IMG/VR virus record: IMGVR_UViG_3300047455_000186
Span: 1 to 56,264 of that record
Origin: a virus
DNA length: 56,264 nucleotides
Reading direction: 5' to 3' (one strand)
Below are positions 1 through 9,205 of this stretch, piece after piece. The notes beneath the pieces were generated by a model. It saw nothing but the letters and a program-made list of their open reading frames with translations. It was not told the DNA's origin and ran no database searches. Numbering within the stretch: position 1 is the first letter of the stretch; the number at the start of each line of letters is the position of its first letter. The position numbers and the translations under genes were made by a program.

Positions 1-2
1 CA

Positions 3-1655
3 CAAGTAGGGACCGTGAGTTTTACAATAAATGAAGTTGTAGAATTTCCTGCATTTAAAATATCAAATGGGTTGGGCAATAACTGTGGTGCTGATGATGT
101 TGCTCCTTTATATACAGGAACAGCTGGCGGAAGTTACGTATGGGAAGGACACTATTGTGATCCAGATCATGCTGCAACGGATGTGACCATTACTACTTTT
201 TATGATGTAGGGGGAGCATGGGTTGCTGGGTTGCCCGCTAACTGGGCGTTTGCCAAAGATGACGTAAGTGGAGTAGCGGTAGATTATAGGTTTACACTAG
301 AATCATCAAACGTCGCTTCCGGCTTAACTAGAATAAAATTAGAAATAGAAGATGCCGGCGGAAATGTTGGAACGCCTTATATATTAGAAATTGGCGCTGC
401 ATTTGATACGCTGACTAAAACAGAGGTATTATTAGATTATTCTGGATCAGCACCAAACGCTACAGGTGGCGACTGGATATATCCTGGCGTTACATACGAT
501 AATATATGGGACGGTAAGAAATTTGAAAATTTAAGTACCGATACATATAACGGCCACACAACAACTGAAACTGCCACTGCAACTAGTGTTTCCCCCAGCG
601 GCGGTACTTTTGCGGCATTATACCCCTCAGCTACTTTTAGAATAGAAAAAACTACCTTCACCGACCCTTTAGAATTCTATTATAATTTAGAGCTTGACAG
701 CGGTGCTTTAACACCTACCTCTAATAATATAGACCCTGGGTTGACAATAGAATTTGACGCGGCTACTTTAAATTCTGCTTTTTCAAAAACAGGAACTGGT
801 GATCTTATATGGACACTAGAAGTTGAAGATATATTAAGAGCTCCTCTTGCGACTGGCAATATTACCAATATATCACCCAACGTAACCGGAGCTGGCCACA
901 CTTGTAATGATGGAGGAATGGCTCTAATAGCTTGGGGTTACGACACCGCTGGTACATATCACTCTTTCTTACTAAGAAGATTTGATATTGCAAACAACGG
1001 CGGCAGGCCTATCCAACACCAAACGCCCAACGTAGGTAGTCAGTTTTTTGCATCCAAATCATGGCAAGCGCCGTATGCGTACATATCAACACCGGCAGCA
1101 GTTGCAGGGCAATGTACTACTCCTGGCGCAACCTCGACATGGTGGCAAAGAGGCGGCAGTGGATGGCAGCTTGATGACACTGATGTAGATGAAACTAATG
1201 CTGGAGCAATATGGGATAAAAATAACATTCTTGCTAATTTACCAAATCAATCAGGTACAGGGCAAAATAATTACTCCTATATACCCGCCCTTCAAAACGC
1301 GAATTACCAAGCCAACAATTCTGTTGCTGGTTTATATAGGATGGATAACGCTACAGCAGCAACTATAGCGTCTACTATAACAAGCGGAAAAATAAACTTT
1401 ATGGTTGTTGGTCTTGGGTTTGCTAATGGCCCGCAATCTGGCGGAACCCCTGCTACCTGTGATCCAACAAAAGAGTACCAAGCTTGGTTGCATGGTGACG
1501 CGTGTCAAATGAGAATATTTACAGAAAACGCTGCCAGTACAAATCAAATAGAAATAAAAGACGGAGCTAATAGCTTCCAAGCAGGGGACGGTAAGTATGT
1601 TGAAATAGACGTATATGCAACTCCTGGATCAAACGCAACAGTATTTTCATTTTAA
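3..1655 (+). CDS. Tail adhesin/fibre-like protein, 5' end cut by window
   Basis: The frame is open to the left edge; codons before the GTG at 15 read Q-V-G-T and join smoothly to the protein, so the gene probably starts outside the window. What remains is about 550 residues of Gly/Thr/Asn/Ser-rich beta-structured sequence. Residues near 50-130 (counted from the GTG) have D-P-D-H, L-P-A-N-W and E-D-A-G-G-N-x-G-T, a pattern of cadherin/Ig-like modules that recurs in the C-terminus of the 1926-aa stabilization protein at 23804. It precedes three further fibre genes in the same direction. Likely a surface-exposed host-recognition or fibre-attachment protein; no enzymatic motif was seen. Function is inferred from composition and neighbours. 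Confidence 0.6.
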   Translation, partial: QVGTVSFTINEVVEFPAFKISNGLGNNCGADDVAPLYTGTAGGSYVWEGHYCDPDHAATDVTITTFYDVGGAWVAGLPANWAFAKDDVSGVAVDYRFTLESSNVASGLTRIKLEIEDAGGNVGTPYILEIGAAFDTLTKTEVLLDYSGSAPNATGGDWIYPGVTYDNIWDGKKFENLSTDTYNGHTTTETATATSVSPSGGTFAALYPSATFRIEKTTFTDPLEFYYNLELDSGALTPTSNNIDPGLTIEFDAATLNSAFSKTGTGDLIWTLEVEDILRAPLATGNITNISPNVTGAGHTCNDGGMALIAWGYDTAGTYHSFLLRRFDIANNGGRPIQHQTPNVGSQFFASKSWQAPYAYISTPAAVAGQCTTPGATSTWWQRGGSGWQLDDTDVDETNAGAIWDKNNILANLPNQSGTGQNNYSYIPALQNANYQANNSVAGLYRMDNATAATIASTITSGKINFMVVGLGFANGPQSGGTPATCDPTKEYQAWLHGDACQMRIFTENAASTNQIEIKDGANSFQAGDGKYVEIDVYATPGSNATVFSF

Positions 1656-1658
1656 TAT

Positions 1659-2369
1659 ATGGCAAGAATAAGTACCTATGCACTTGATGCAAAGCCTGAG
1701 ATTAATGATAAGGTTATAGGAACAGACAACGGAATCGGGGAAGCTCAGAGAACAAAAAATTATTCTTTAAGAGAGGTAATGGCTTTGTTTAATGAGCGAA
1801 ACCTTGTTGCTGTTGCAGATCAAGTTATATTTAAATTTCAAGATGATATAACAGAGGGGCGCGAAACTGGTACAATTAGCTTTGAGGCTGGAGGTGGCGA
1901 TGGAGCGACCATGTCTAGCTTTTCAGATATAATAGTTAGCTACAAAAACAGCGGAGATATACTTATTTCAGATTATATAAAAACATTTTTAGACAGGGAT
2001 ATTATTATAGCAGAGATGGGTAACATAAACAACTTTGTTACATGCAAGCTTGTTGATATTGAAGAAGACTTTGAAACTGGTTTTTTTAAGTTTTCTTTTT
2101 TTATACGAGAAAGCAATGGTAATATAAATGCTGAAAAACATTATATAATAAGTGAATACTCCAAAGGCGGAGACAAGTTCTTTGAGTACAGCCAAGAGCA
2201 AGCTAGTACGCTTTGGACGATACAACACGATTTAAACAAAAAACCTTCAGTTACAGTTTCAGCGCCCTTTTCAGATGAGGAAGTGGTGGGTAAAGTAAAA
2301 TACGAAGATAACAACAAATTAACAATAACTTTTAACGCCGCATTTTCCGGCAAAGCTTACTTAAACTAA
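1659..2369 (+). CDS. Short tail fibre protein
   Basis: 236 aa. The N-terminus (M-A-R-I-S-T-Y, then D-K-V-I-G-T-D and T-K-N-Y-S-L) is the attachment segment often seen at the start of marine-phage fibres. The C-terminus has W-T-I-Q-H-D-L, then a V-K-Y-E-D-N-N-K-L-T-I-T-F strand and ends S-G-K-A-Y-L-N, a typical receptor-binding tip of a trimeric fibre. It starts 3 nt after the upstream adhesin with no Shine-Dalgarno sequence. Probably part of the host-recognition apparatus. Recognition rests on these terminal motifs; the middle is not recognised. Confidence 0.65.
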   Translation: MARISTYALDAKPEINDKVIGTDNGIGEAQRTKNYSLREVMALFNERNLVAVADQVIFKFQDDITEGRETGTISFEAGGGDGATMSSFSDIIVSYKNSGDILISDYIKTFLDRDIIIAEMGNINNFVTCKLVDIEEDFETGFFKFSFFIRESNGNINAEKHYIISEYSKGGDKFFEYSQEQASTLWTIQHDLNKKPSVTVSAPFSDEEVVGKVKYEDNNKLTITFNAAFSGKAYLN

Positions 2370-2373
2370 CAAC

Positions 2374-4164
2374 ATGGCAGATATTAAATACTTAGTCGGA
2401 TTAGATGTAGATGGGAACATTAATCTTAACACAAAAGAATTGCAGTTCGCATCAATACACCCCCTTGCTGCAAACCCAGCTTCCCCATCTCCTTCAATTG
2501 GTCAAACCTATTGGAATACCGTTAACGACGAACTAAGGGTGTATAACGGATCCGTTTGGATTGCTGTTGGGGCAGATACAAATTATGGCCAATGGCAAAT
2601 CACTGACGGGACTCAAACAGATGACGTAACAACTGATCAAATTGTTAAGTTTGCCGCGGGAGCAGCCGGAACAGCAGGAGCGGGACTATCGGGGAGCGGA
2701 ACAGCTCTTGACCCTTACGTGATTACTTACAGATTTCCAAACGACTTTTTAACAGGCCTTAGCTTTGACGATACTAACGGTATACTTACCGCTACTGTTT
2801 CTAATCAAACAAACGTTACTGTAGATCTTGACGGGAGATATGCACTAGCAAGCGATATTCCTACTAATATAGTAGAAACAATAACAACTACAGACGGTAC
2901 GTATATAAATTTAACGCCAAATTCTCCCACCGATGGTGCGGTAACAGTTACGGCTGAGTTATCAGGGGTTGACGGTATTGCGGCAGAAACATCAGCAGGA
3001 AACGGCGTAAGATATTTATCAAAAAACAATAAGTGGGCTGAAATATCTTCTATACCTGGAACTTATGAGTGGGAAATACAAGGTGACACAGGTGGTCCAA
3101 CAGCTGTAGCTTCAGGTGATGCTATTGATTTTGCAGGAGGAACTAATGTTACAACTGCTTTTTCGGGTACTACGCTGACTATTAACTCTACAGATCAGTT
3201 CCAAGGAACGCTTACTGGTATAACAGAGGGACCTGGTATTACAGTAACCGCATCATCTACTTCGCCTACTGTGGCGGTAGATTACTTAGGCGTTGACAAC
3301 TATATATTAGAGCCCAACTCCCAAGTAATCGCAGATGCTGATGATATAATAAACTTCAGCGATGACACTGACAATAATGTAAAGAAAACCGCTTTAGGTG
3401 ACATACCGATTGCAGCTTTGACAGAAGTTAAAACTTATATTGATAACTCTGTTGCGGGTGGGCTTATTTATCAAGGGGGCTATAATGCAGCAACTAATAC
3501 GCCGGATCTAGATGTTTCGCCAAGTTCATCAATTGAAAAAGGTTGGACATATACCGTAACGGCTGACGGTAGCTTCTTTACAGAGCAAGTTAGAGTTGGT
3601 GATTTACTTATTGCGGAAATAGACTCGCCTACATCTCTGAGTGATTGGACAACAGTTCAGAACAATATTGACTTAGCTAGTTCGACGCAGATTGGTATTG
3701 GCAATGTCGCGGCCTCCACATCCGACTCTTTACTGGGCGTAAATGTAAGTTATTCATCAGGTACAGCGAGTGTTGGGTTAGATATAGACGGCCTGCCAAA
3801 CTTTGGTAGTCTTATAGGCACAGACACAGCTTCTATAAAAATACCAGTATTTGACGGGGACCAAGACGACCGAAACGAGAGTATAGAACTTGAGCAACTT
3901 TTTAGTTCCAGATCAACAAGTGTATTAATCGGTAATGGTTCTGCAACTGGTATTCAAATCAAAAACTCTGGTGCTTCGGGCGCAAATAAAAATCATGGGC
4001 TAGGGACTAATTCAAATGGTTTTTTAGTTCAGCTTGTTGATACTTCAACTGGAGAGACGGTTTATGCCGATGTTCAGAGGGGTGCTTCGGGTGTTATTAA
4101 TATTACTTTCAATACAGCCCCCGCAAGTAATGGAATACGAGTGCTAATACAAAATGTAAACTAG
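2374..4164 (+). CDS. Tail fibre protein
   Basis: 596 aa. Residues ~1-70 hold a fibre head with S-I-G-Q-T-Y-W-N and L-R-V-Y-N-G-S-V-W, a small motif common near the N-terminus of phage fibres. The middle is repetitive Thr/Gly/Asp beta-sequence with several T-V-A-V-D / V-T-V-D-L-type strands. The last ~60 residues (V-Q-L-V-D-T-S-T-G-E-T-V-Y-A-D-V through I-Q-N-V-N) form a tip like that of the preceding gene. It lies 4 nt after that gene. The shared tip architecture suggests the two assemble as related fibres or as alternative adhesins. Confidence 0.7.
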   Translation: MADIKYLVGLDVDGNINLNTKELQFASIHPLAANPASPSPSIGQTYWNTVNDELRVYNGSVWIAVGADTNYGQWQITDGTQTDDVTTDQIVKFAAGAAGTAGAGLSGSGTALDPYVITYRFPNDFLTGLSFDDTNGILTATVSNQTNVTVDLDGRYALASDIPTNIVETITTTDGTYINLTPNSPTDGAVTVTAELSGVDGIAAETSAGNGVRYLSKNNKWAEISSIPGTYEWEIQGDTGGPTAVASGDAIDFAGGTNVTTAFSGTTLTINSTDQFQGTLTGITEGPGITVTASSTSPTVAVDYLGVDNYILEPNSQVIADADDIINFSDDTDNNVKKTALGDIPIAALTEVKTYIDNSVAGGLIYQGGYNAATNTPDLDVSPSSSIEKGWTYTVTADGSFFTEQVRVGDLLIAEIDSPTSLSDWTTVQNNIDLASSTQIGIGNVAASTSDSLLGVNVSYSSGTASVGLDIDGLPNFGSLIGTDTASIKIPVFDGDQDDRNESIELEQLFSSRSTSVLIGNGSATGIQIKNSGASGANKNHGLGTNSNGFLVQLVDTSTGETVYADVQRGASGVINITFNTAPASNGIRVLIQNVN

Positions 4165-4191
4165 CATAATAAATATAATAAAATTTAGTAT

Positions 4192-6879
4192 ATGGCTAAT
4201 CGTTTTTTAAATAACATAACGATTAATGATGAGTACACTCTGCCAAGTGCAGATGGTACAATAAATCAGATAATCACAACAAATGGAGCGGGGCAACTCA
4301 GCTTTGTAGACCAAAGCACCGTCGCTGCGGGAACTGCAACTTACGCGACCACCGCAGGCACCGCTACATACGCAACCAGCTCGGGAAGTTCAGATACCGC
4401 TAAATCATTGATTATATCTGTTAAAAATTCTACAGGTACTACAATCCCGGCTGGGTCAGTTGTGTGTTTTGATAACTCTGTTGCTACGCCTTCCGGAAAT
4501 GTTATACCTGTAAAACTAGCAGATAGTAATGGCACTGATTCGATGCCTGGTGTAGGTATTACAACCGGCGCGATATTAGATACCTCTACGGGTCAAGCGA
4601 TAATGTTTGGCCATGTCTCAGGGTTTGACACTTCTTCTTATTCTACTGGGGATACTTTATATGTTAGCGATGTACCTGGTGAGTTCACGACTTCAAGACC
4701 GCGTAATGTAAGATATATTCAAAAAATTGGTATAGTAGTAAAAGTACACGCTTCTAATGGATCATTAGAAATATTTGGAGCAGGTCGTGTAAATGATGTG
4801 CCAACACCTTTATATATAGACCACCCTAACCAAAGAGTTGGTATTGGTGCTTCTTTCCCGTCTGAAATATTAGATATAGAAGGAGCAGATCCCTCGGTAT
4901 TAATAAAAAATACTACGTTTGGCTCAGGAGAATCTTCTTTAGTTTTTAAAACAGCAATGGGAGCTACTAATTCTTTTGCCTTAGATTCGACTAATGATTT
5001 AAATTACAAAAACACCCTGGGTGCATCAATTTTTACAATAGAGAACGGCGGCTTCGTTGGGGTTGGAACTACAGACCCAAGATGTCCTTTGCAAGTGTCT
5101 TCAGACGAAATTGATACTGATTTTTTAATAGAATCGGGTAACACACAAGCCAGGATGTCGATAAACAATACTTCGACGGGTGACTCGCAAATTAATTTTC
5201 AGCTGGGTAACACTAGTAGATTTACTATGGGTGTGGACAATTCCGATAGTGATAAGTTTAAAATATCAGGGGGCGCAGCCTTGGGGAGCAGTGATATGAT
5301 AGTTTTAGATTCCACGGGCAACGTGGGGATTGGGACAACTAGTCCTAGTGAAAAACTTCACGTTGTTGGCTCAGCTCTTATTGAGGGCTCAAGTACAGAA
5401 TTAAAAGTAAAAGGAAGCGGGAGCTACGACACAGCTAATATTGTTATGGGTAACGCTGCTCATGATAGCTTTTCAATAGATACTCGAAACGATCCAGGCG
5501 ATAATAAAACAACTCTCAGTTTTGATTCTTATCTGACAACGGGTACATCAGCAATAACGCTTGGCGATAATTATGTAAATTTAAGTACAGCCGGCTCAAC
5601 CCGGTTGGTGATCAATTCTTCGGGCAATGTCGGGATCGGGACGGGTAGTCCTGATACAAAACTTGATGTTGCAGGCAGAGCTGTTATAGGAACTGGTAAT
5701 ACACTTACTAACGCAACTAACGCTACCGTAATAGGTAATAGCAATAACCTTACAAGCGATACTATTGTCGATAACTACACAAATTTGGTTCTTGGGGATT
5801 ATGGCGCGGGTCGTTATGCCAATACTGTAATTAGCGATAGAACATTAAGATTGGGTAGAGCAGATATTATTTCTAATTCTTCTTCCAACACAACTGGTAT
5901 ATTAAATTTTAATGATTCTGCAGAGGCTAACGCTGCTTACTCTAACGTAGGTGGGTTCGTAGGCTACTTCCCGCCGCCTACAACTACAAATGGGTATTAC
6001 TTTTTCAGCGCCTTCAGCGAAAACGTACAAGGTAGTGCTTTCCAGGCCGGAGGAAGTCCAACAGCTTCCAGAATGAACATGTCAATGGATCCTAACTTAG
6101 ATTGCGTTGGCTATAAATTTGATTCTAATACTAGTAGCGGAGGCGGTGTTTATTACACTGCAAGTCAAAACAACGCTAACGCTTCTTCTAGAGGTATTGT
6201 AACTTTTGATTGTAGACATCAAAACCAAAACTACGAAGCGCCAGACGGGCACAGCTTATTTGAAATAACTTCTGGTTATGGCAGAACTAAATTCATTGTA
6301 AAGCAAGCGAATGGCCAATCTAATGTTGGAATTGGAACTTCGAGCCCTCAGGCGCAGCTGCATATAGGTGATTCACAAAGTAATGATTCGGGACTGAGGT
6401 TTACAACAATAAACGGAGGTAATAACGATGCGGTTAACATGCACTTCTTAGGAACTCAGCCATTTTCTCCTTTTTATATATCTAGGAAAAATACAGGTGG
6501 AGCTGAAATACAACTCCAGTATGACGGGGATATAATATTAAATGGCAATAACGGCGATAATGTTGGGATTGGCACAACCCAACCACAACAGCAACTTCAC
6601 GTAGCTGGTACATCTTTATTTGGTGGTAATATTTATTTTGGAACAGGCACGTCTAATTATATAAATGGAACCGGGGGTGGTTTTAATGTTTACGCTAATA
6701 GCAATTTAAAATTCGCTGTTAAATACGGAGGACACACAGAGGTGTATGACGATTTAGAAGTGGACGGGGACATGCTCTGCGAGGTTGTTGGTAAAGGCTT
6801 AGTGTTAAAATCGCCAAATGGAACAAGATATAGAATAAAAGTAGACAATAGCGGTAATTTATCAACAGAAACATATTAA
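4192..6879 (+). CDS. Long tail fibre with repeated N-V-G-I-G-T-x-x-P motifs
   Basis: 895 aa. Six copies of a V-G-[IV]-G-[TA]-x-x-P motif start near residues 216, 289, 377, 479, 711 and 790, usually followed by L-H/D-V-x-G. This repeat is widespread in phage fibres and bacterial surface proteins, often upstream of an endosialidase-type (S74) chaperone. No S74 domain is apparent here: the protein ends with a short tip (G-K-G-L-V-L-K-S-P-N-G-T-R-Y to S-T-E-T-Y). An A-T-Y-A-T-T-A-G-T-rich stretch at residues 45-65 looks like a flexible or coiled shaft. Most likely a trimeric fibre for receptor binding. Confidence 0.8.
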   Translation: MANRFLNNITINDEYTLPSADGTINQIITTNGAGQLSFVDQSTVAAGTATYATTAGTATYATSSGSSDTAKSLIISVKNSTGTTIPAGSVVCFDNSVATPSGNVIPVKLADSNGTDSMPGVGITTGAILDTSTGQAIMFGHVSGFDTSSYSTGDTLYVSDVPGEFTTSRPRNVRYIQKIGIVVKVHASNGSLEIFGAGRVNDVPTPLYIDHPNQRVGIGASFPSEILDIEGADPSVLIKNTTFGSGESSLVFKTAMGATNSFALDSTNDLNYKNTLGASIFTIENGGFVGVGTTDPRCPLQVSSDEIDTDFLIESGNTQARMSINNTSTGDSQINFQLGNTSRFTMGVDNSDSDKFKISGGAALGSSDMIVLDSTGNVGIGTTSPSEKLHVVGSALIEGSSTELKVKGSGSYDTANIVMGNAAHDSFSIDTRNDPGDNKTTLSFDSYLTTGTSAITLGDNYVNLSTAGSTRLVINSSGNVGIGTGSPDTKLDVAGRAVIGTGNTLTNATNATVIGNSNNLTSDTIVDNYTNLVLGDYGAGRYANTVISDRTLRLGRADIISNSSSNTTGILNFNDSAEANAAYSNVGGFVGYFPPPTTTNGYYFFSAFSENVQGSAFQAGGSPTASRMNMSMDPNLDCVGYKFDSNTSSGGGVYYTASQNNANASSRGIVTFDCRHQNQNYEAPDGHSLFEITSGYGRTKFIVKQANGQSNVGIGTSSPQAQLHIGDSQSNDSGLRFTTINGGNNDAVNMHFLGTQPFSPFYISRKNTGGAEIQLQYDGDIILNGNNGDNVGIGTTQPQQQLHVAGTSLFGGNIYFGTGTSNYINGTGGGFNVYANSNLKFAVKYGGHTEVYDDLEVDGDMLCEVVGKGLVLKSPNGTRYRIKVDNSGNLSTETY

Positions 6880-6888
6880 ATAAAAGAA

Positions 6889-7233
6889 ATGGCAATAGTA
6901 TATAATTGGAATTGTAAAACAGTAGATGTACACCCTCAAGAAGAGGGAGAAATAAATGTGGTATATAATGTGCATTGGATTTTAACCGGCACCTCAGACA
7001 GGCTCGACCCAGAGGGTAACCCGTATCAAGCAACAACTATTGGCACACAAGTTGTACCTTTAAACCATGACACTGAATTTATACCTTTTGAAGATTTAAC
7101 AAATGAAATAATAGTTGATTGGACTAAAGAATCTATGGGAGAAGAAATGGTGGCTGATATAGAATCTGGCGTACAACAAATAGTTAATTTAAAAATAAAT
7201 CCAATTTCTGTAACTATGACGATAGGGGGTTAA
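6889..7233 (+). CDS. Conserved small phage protein, unknown function
   Basis: 114 aa, soluble, acidic, no membrane segment. Residues 1-35 include Y-N-W-N-C-K-T-V-D-V and V-V-Y-N-V-H-W-I, a start I associate with small proteins next to fibre genes in marine phages. The C-terminus has E-I-I-V-D-W-T-K and ends in I-N-P-I-S-V. It follows the long fibre by 9 nt, so it may be a virion or fibre-assembly accessory. No enzymatic motif seen. Confidence 0.6.
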   Translation: MAIVYNWNCKTVDVHPQEEGEINVVYNVHWILTGTSDRLDPEGNPYQATTIGTQVVPLNHDTEFIPFEDLTNEIIVDWTKESMGEEMVADIESGVQQIVNLKINPISVTMTIGG

Positions 7234-7318
7234 GTAAGAAACACTAAAACTACGTAATATATAAAGTATACCCGGCACGGGAAAGTGCAAACCAATAATA
7301 ACATAAAAACCAAAACCA

Positions 7319-7609
7319 ATGACGTTTTATTACGAGACTAATTCGTGGACTAGTCAACCACAACAAGACGAAAACCGAATTAAACTGTGGAACCATATAG
7401 CCGACAAAGTAAATTGGCGCATAGTTCAACTACCAAACGGTTATTACCAAACAGAATACCAAGATCTTCGGAATGAAGAAACCTGGAAGGATGTTACGCG
7501 GCGCGAAACAATGGAGGCCGCTGAAACTTCAATAGATAAAACTATTGAACACTACAAAAAGAAAGTTGAATTTTTGAACGGACCCAAAGTAGTTAAGACC
7601 TTTAAATAA
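7319..7609 (+). CDS. Conserved small phage protein, unknown function
   Basis: 96 aa, soluble, charged. The central segment L-P-N-G-Y-Y-Q-T-E-Y and a later D-V-T-R-R-E-T-M-E-A-A-E-x-x-I-D-K-T-I-E-H form a pattern I recall from small cyanophage and flavophage proteins, probably an N-terminal beta-hairpin followed by a helix. An 85-nt spacer precedes it (7234-7318): AT-rich with a weak 4-bp CCCG/CGGG hairpin but no convincing promoter or terminator. Function unknown. Confidence 0.6.
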   Translation: MTFYYETNSWTSQPQQDENRIKLWNHIADKVNWRIVQLPNGYYQTEYQDLRNEETWKDVTRRETMEAAETSIDKTIEHYKKKVEFLNGPKVVKTFK

Positions 7610-7628
7610 GTACGCTGCTAGCAAAGAG

Positions 7629-7652
7629 TTAATTAAATTAAATTAAATTAAA
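7629..7652 (+). repeat. TTAAA tandem repeat leading into groEL start codon
   Basis: TTAA followed by four perfect TTAAA units ends exactly at the A of the groEL ATG (7652). Shorter versions precede the ORF at 12561 (two units, 12547-12556) and the primase on the minus strand (just upstream of 51375). It replaces any purine-rich ribosome-binding site, so it may be a translation enhancer of the A/T-rich kind used by Bacteroidetes, or part of a promoter. Confidence 0.5.
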
Positions 7653-9205
7653 TGGAATACAATAATCCGAGCGAAATAGTAAAAACGCTCACTTTCGGCA
7701 GTGATGCTAAAAAACAAATTATCCAAGGCGTTGAAAAATTATCAAATGCTGTAAAGAGCACATTAGGCGCTTCAGGTAAATGTGTAATATATGAAGATGC
7801 CCTTGGTAGGCCGGTGATAACAAAAGACGGTGTAACCGTTGCAGAAAGCGTAGTCTTATTACATCCGGTTGAAAACATAGGGGCAACCTTAATAAAGGAA
7901 GCTGCTAGTAACACTGTAAAAGAAGCTGGAGACGGCACAACAACATCAACTGTGTTAGCACATTCGTTGTTAAAAATTGCAAACAAAAAATTAGATGAAG
8001 AAGAAGTTAGAGAACTTAAAGCAGGCATTATTAGTGGCGCTAACAAAGTTAAAGTATATCTTGATAAGTCCAGTACTCAAGTTGAAGGCGAAATGCTTAA
8101 AAATGTTGCTATCATTAGCTGCAATAACGACGAAGAGCTTGGAACCAAAATTGGCAAAGCTTATGAAAAAGTTGGAAAAAATGGCGTCGTATTAATGGAG
8201 GAATCCGATACAAACGAAACTTATGTTGAGTTTGTTGACGGAGCACAATTTGACAGCGGGTTAAAAACAACACATTTAGCTACTGATAAAAATAAAGGGA
8301 TAGCTGTATTAGAAAATCCTTTTGTACTTATAGTATCTTCACCGATACCGAATATTAGAAGAATACAGAATGTGCTTGAGCACACTATAAAACAAAAAAG
8401 AAGCTTACTAATTGTAGCTGACGTAGAGCAGCAGCCTTATGCAACTCTTTTAGCAAATAAAGTTAAAGGTAATATAAAGGTAAATATAGTAGATCCGCCG
8501 GGGTTTGGGCCAACCAAGCAGCAGACGTTAGAAGACTTAGCGATGTTGACGGGGGCGAAGATCATAAATGAGGAGTTAGGAGACGATTTAGATTTAATAG
8601 ACCCTAATGTACTAGGCAATGCGTTTAAAGCTGTTACGGACGATAAAAACACTGTTTTACAAGTAGAAGAGATTAACGAAGAAATTGCTTTGCGCATAAT
8701 TGACGTTGAAAAACAAATAGAAGAAGAATCTAACCCGTTTTTTAAGAAAAAATTAGAACAAAGATTGTCAATGCTCACTGGCCAAGTCGGTATTGTATAT
8801 GTTGGGGCAGATTCTAAGGTAGAGTTAAAAGAAAAGAAAGACAGGGTCGAAGACGCAATACACGCTACTAAAGCAGCTTACAAAGAAGGTATAGTTGCTG
8901 GTGGAGGTGTAGCTTTATTAAACGCCTCTACATTATTAAAAGCTAAAAATAAAGGCGAAGAGATATTGCTAGAAGCAATAAGATCACCATACGAGACTAT
9001 ATTAGAAAATGCCAATATACCTATTGCATATCCTCAAATTAAAAATAGAGGTATAGATGTTAAAACAGGTAAAGATGTTAATATGATTAAGGCTGGAATT
9101 ATAGACCCTGTATTAGTTACTAAGTCAGCATTGAAAAACGCTGTAAGTGTAGTAACGACTATAATATCTGCGGATTGTGTAATCAGTAATAAAAGGTTGG
9201 CATGA
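7652..9205 (+). CDS. groEL: Phage chaperonin GroEL
   Basis: 517 aa, about 30 shorter than E. coli GroEL, mainly because the Gly-Gly-Met C-terminal tail is missing. The protein forms rings that fold client proteins using ATP. Equatorial nucleotide-site elements are present: T-L-G-A-S-G (residues 37-42; the usual P-K is changed to A-S), T-K-D-G with D59, G-D-G-T-T-T with D94, the catalytic Asp D401 in V-E-D-A-I-H-A-T-K-A-A, and G-I-V-A-G-G-G. The apical domain has V-D-P-P-G-F-G and L-A-M-L-T-G. All positions needed for ATP hydrolysis seem intact, so it is probably active. It overlaps the downstream groES by ATGA, reversing the usual bacterial groES-groEL order. Likely helps fold abundant virion proteins. 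Confidence 0.95.
   Translation: MEYNNPSEIVKTLTFGSDAKKQIIQGVEKLSNAVKSTLGASGKCVIYEDALGRPVITKDGVTVAESVVLLHPVENIGATLIKEAASNTVKEAGDGTTTSTVLAHSLLKIANKKLDEEEVRELKAGIISGANKVKVYLDKSSTQVEGEMLKNVAIISCNNDEELGTKIGKAYEKVGKNGVVLMEESDTNETYVEFVDGAQFDSGLKTTHLATDKNKGIAVLENPFVLIVSSPIPNIRRIQNVLEHTIKQKRSLLIVADVEQQPYATLLANKVKGNIKVNIVDPPGFGPTKQQTLEDLAMLTGAKIINEELGDDLDLIDPNVLGNAFKAVTDDKNTVLQVEEINEEIALRIIDVEKQIEEESNPFFKKKLEQRLSMLTGQVGIVYVGADSKVELKEKKDRVEDAIHATKAAYKEGIVAGGGVALLNASTLLKAKNKGEEILLEAIRSPYETILENANIPIAYPQIKNRGIDVKTGKDVNMIKAGIIDPVLVTKSALKNAVSVVTTIISADCVISNKRLA

Noticed and set aside
15-17. GTG at 15 as the start of the first gene
   Set aside because: The frame is open to the left edge and the preceding codons look like continuous protein.
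7270-7295. CCCG/CGGG mini-hairpin in the 85-nt gap before 7319
   Set aside because: Only a 4-bp stem with a 3-nt loop and no T-run; not a convincing terminator or operator.
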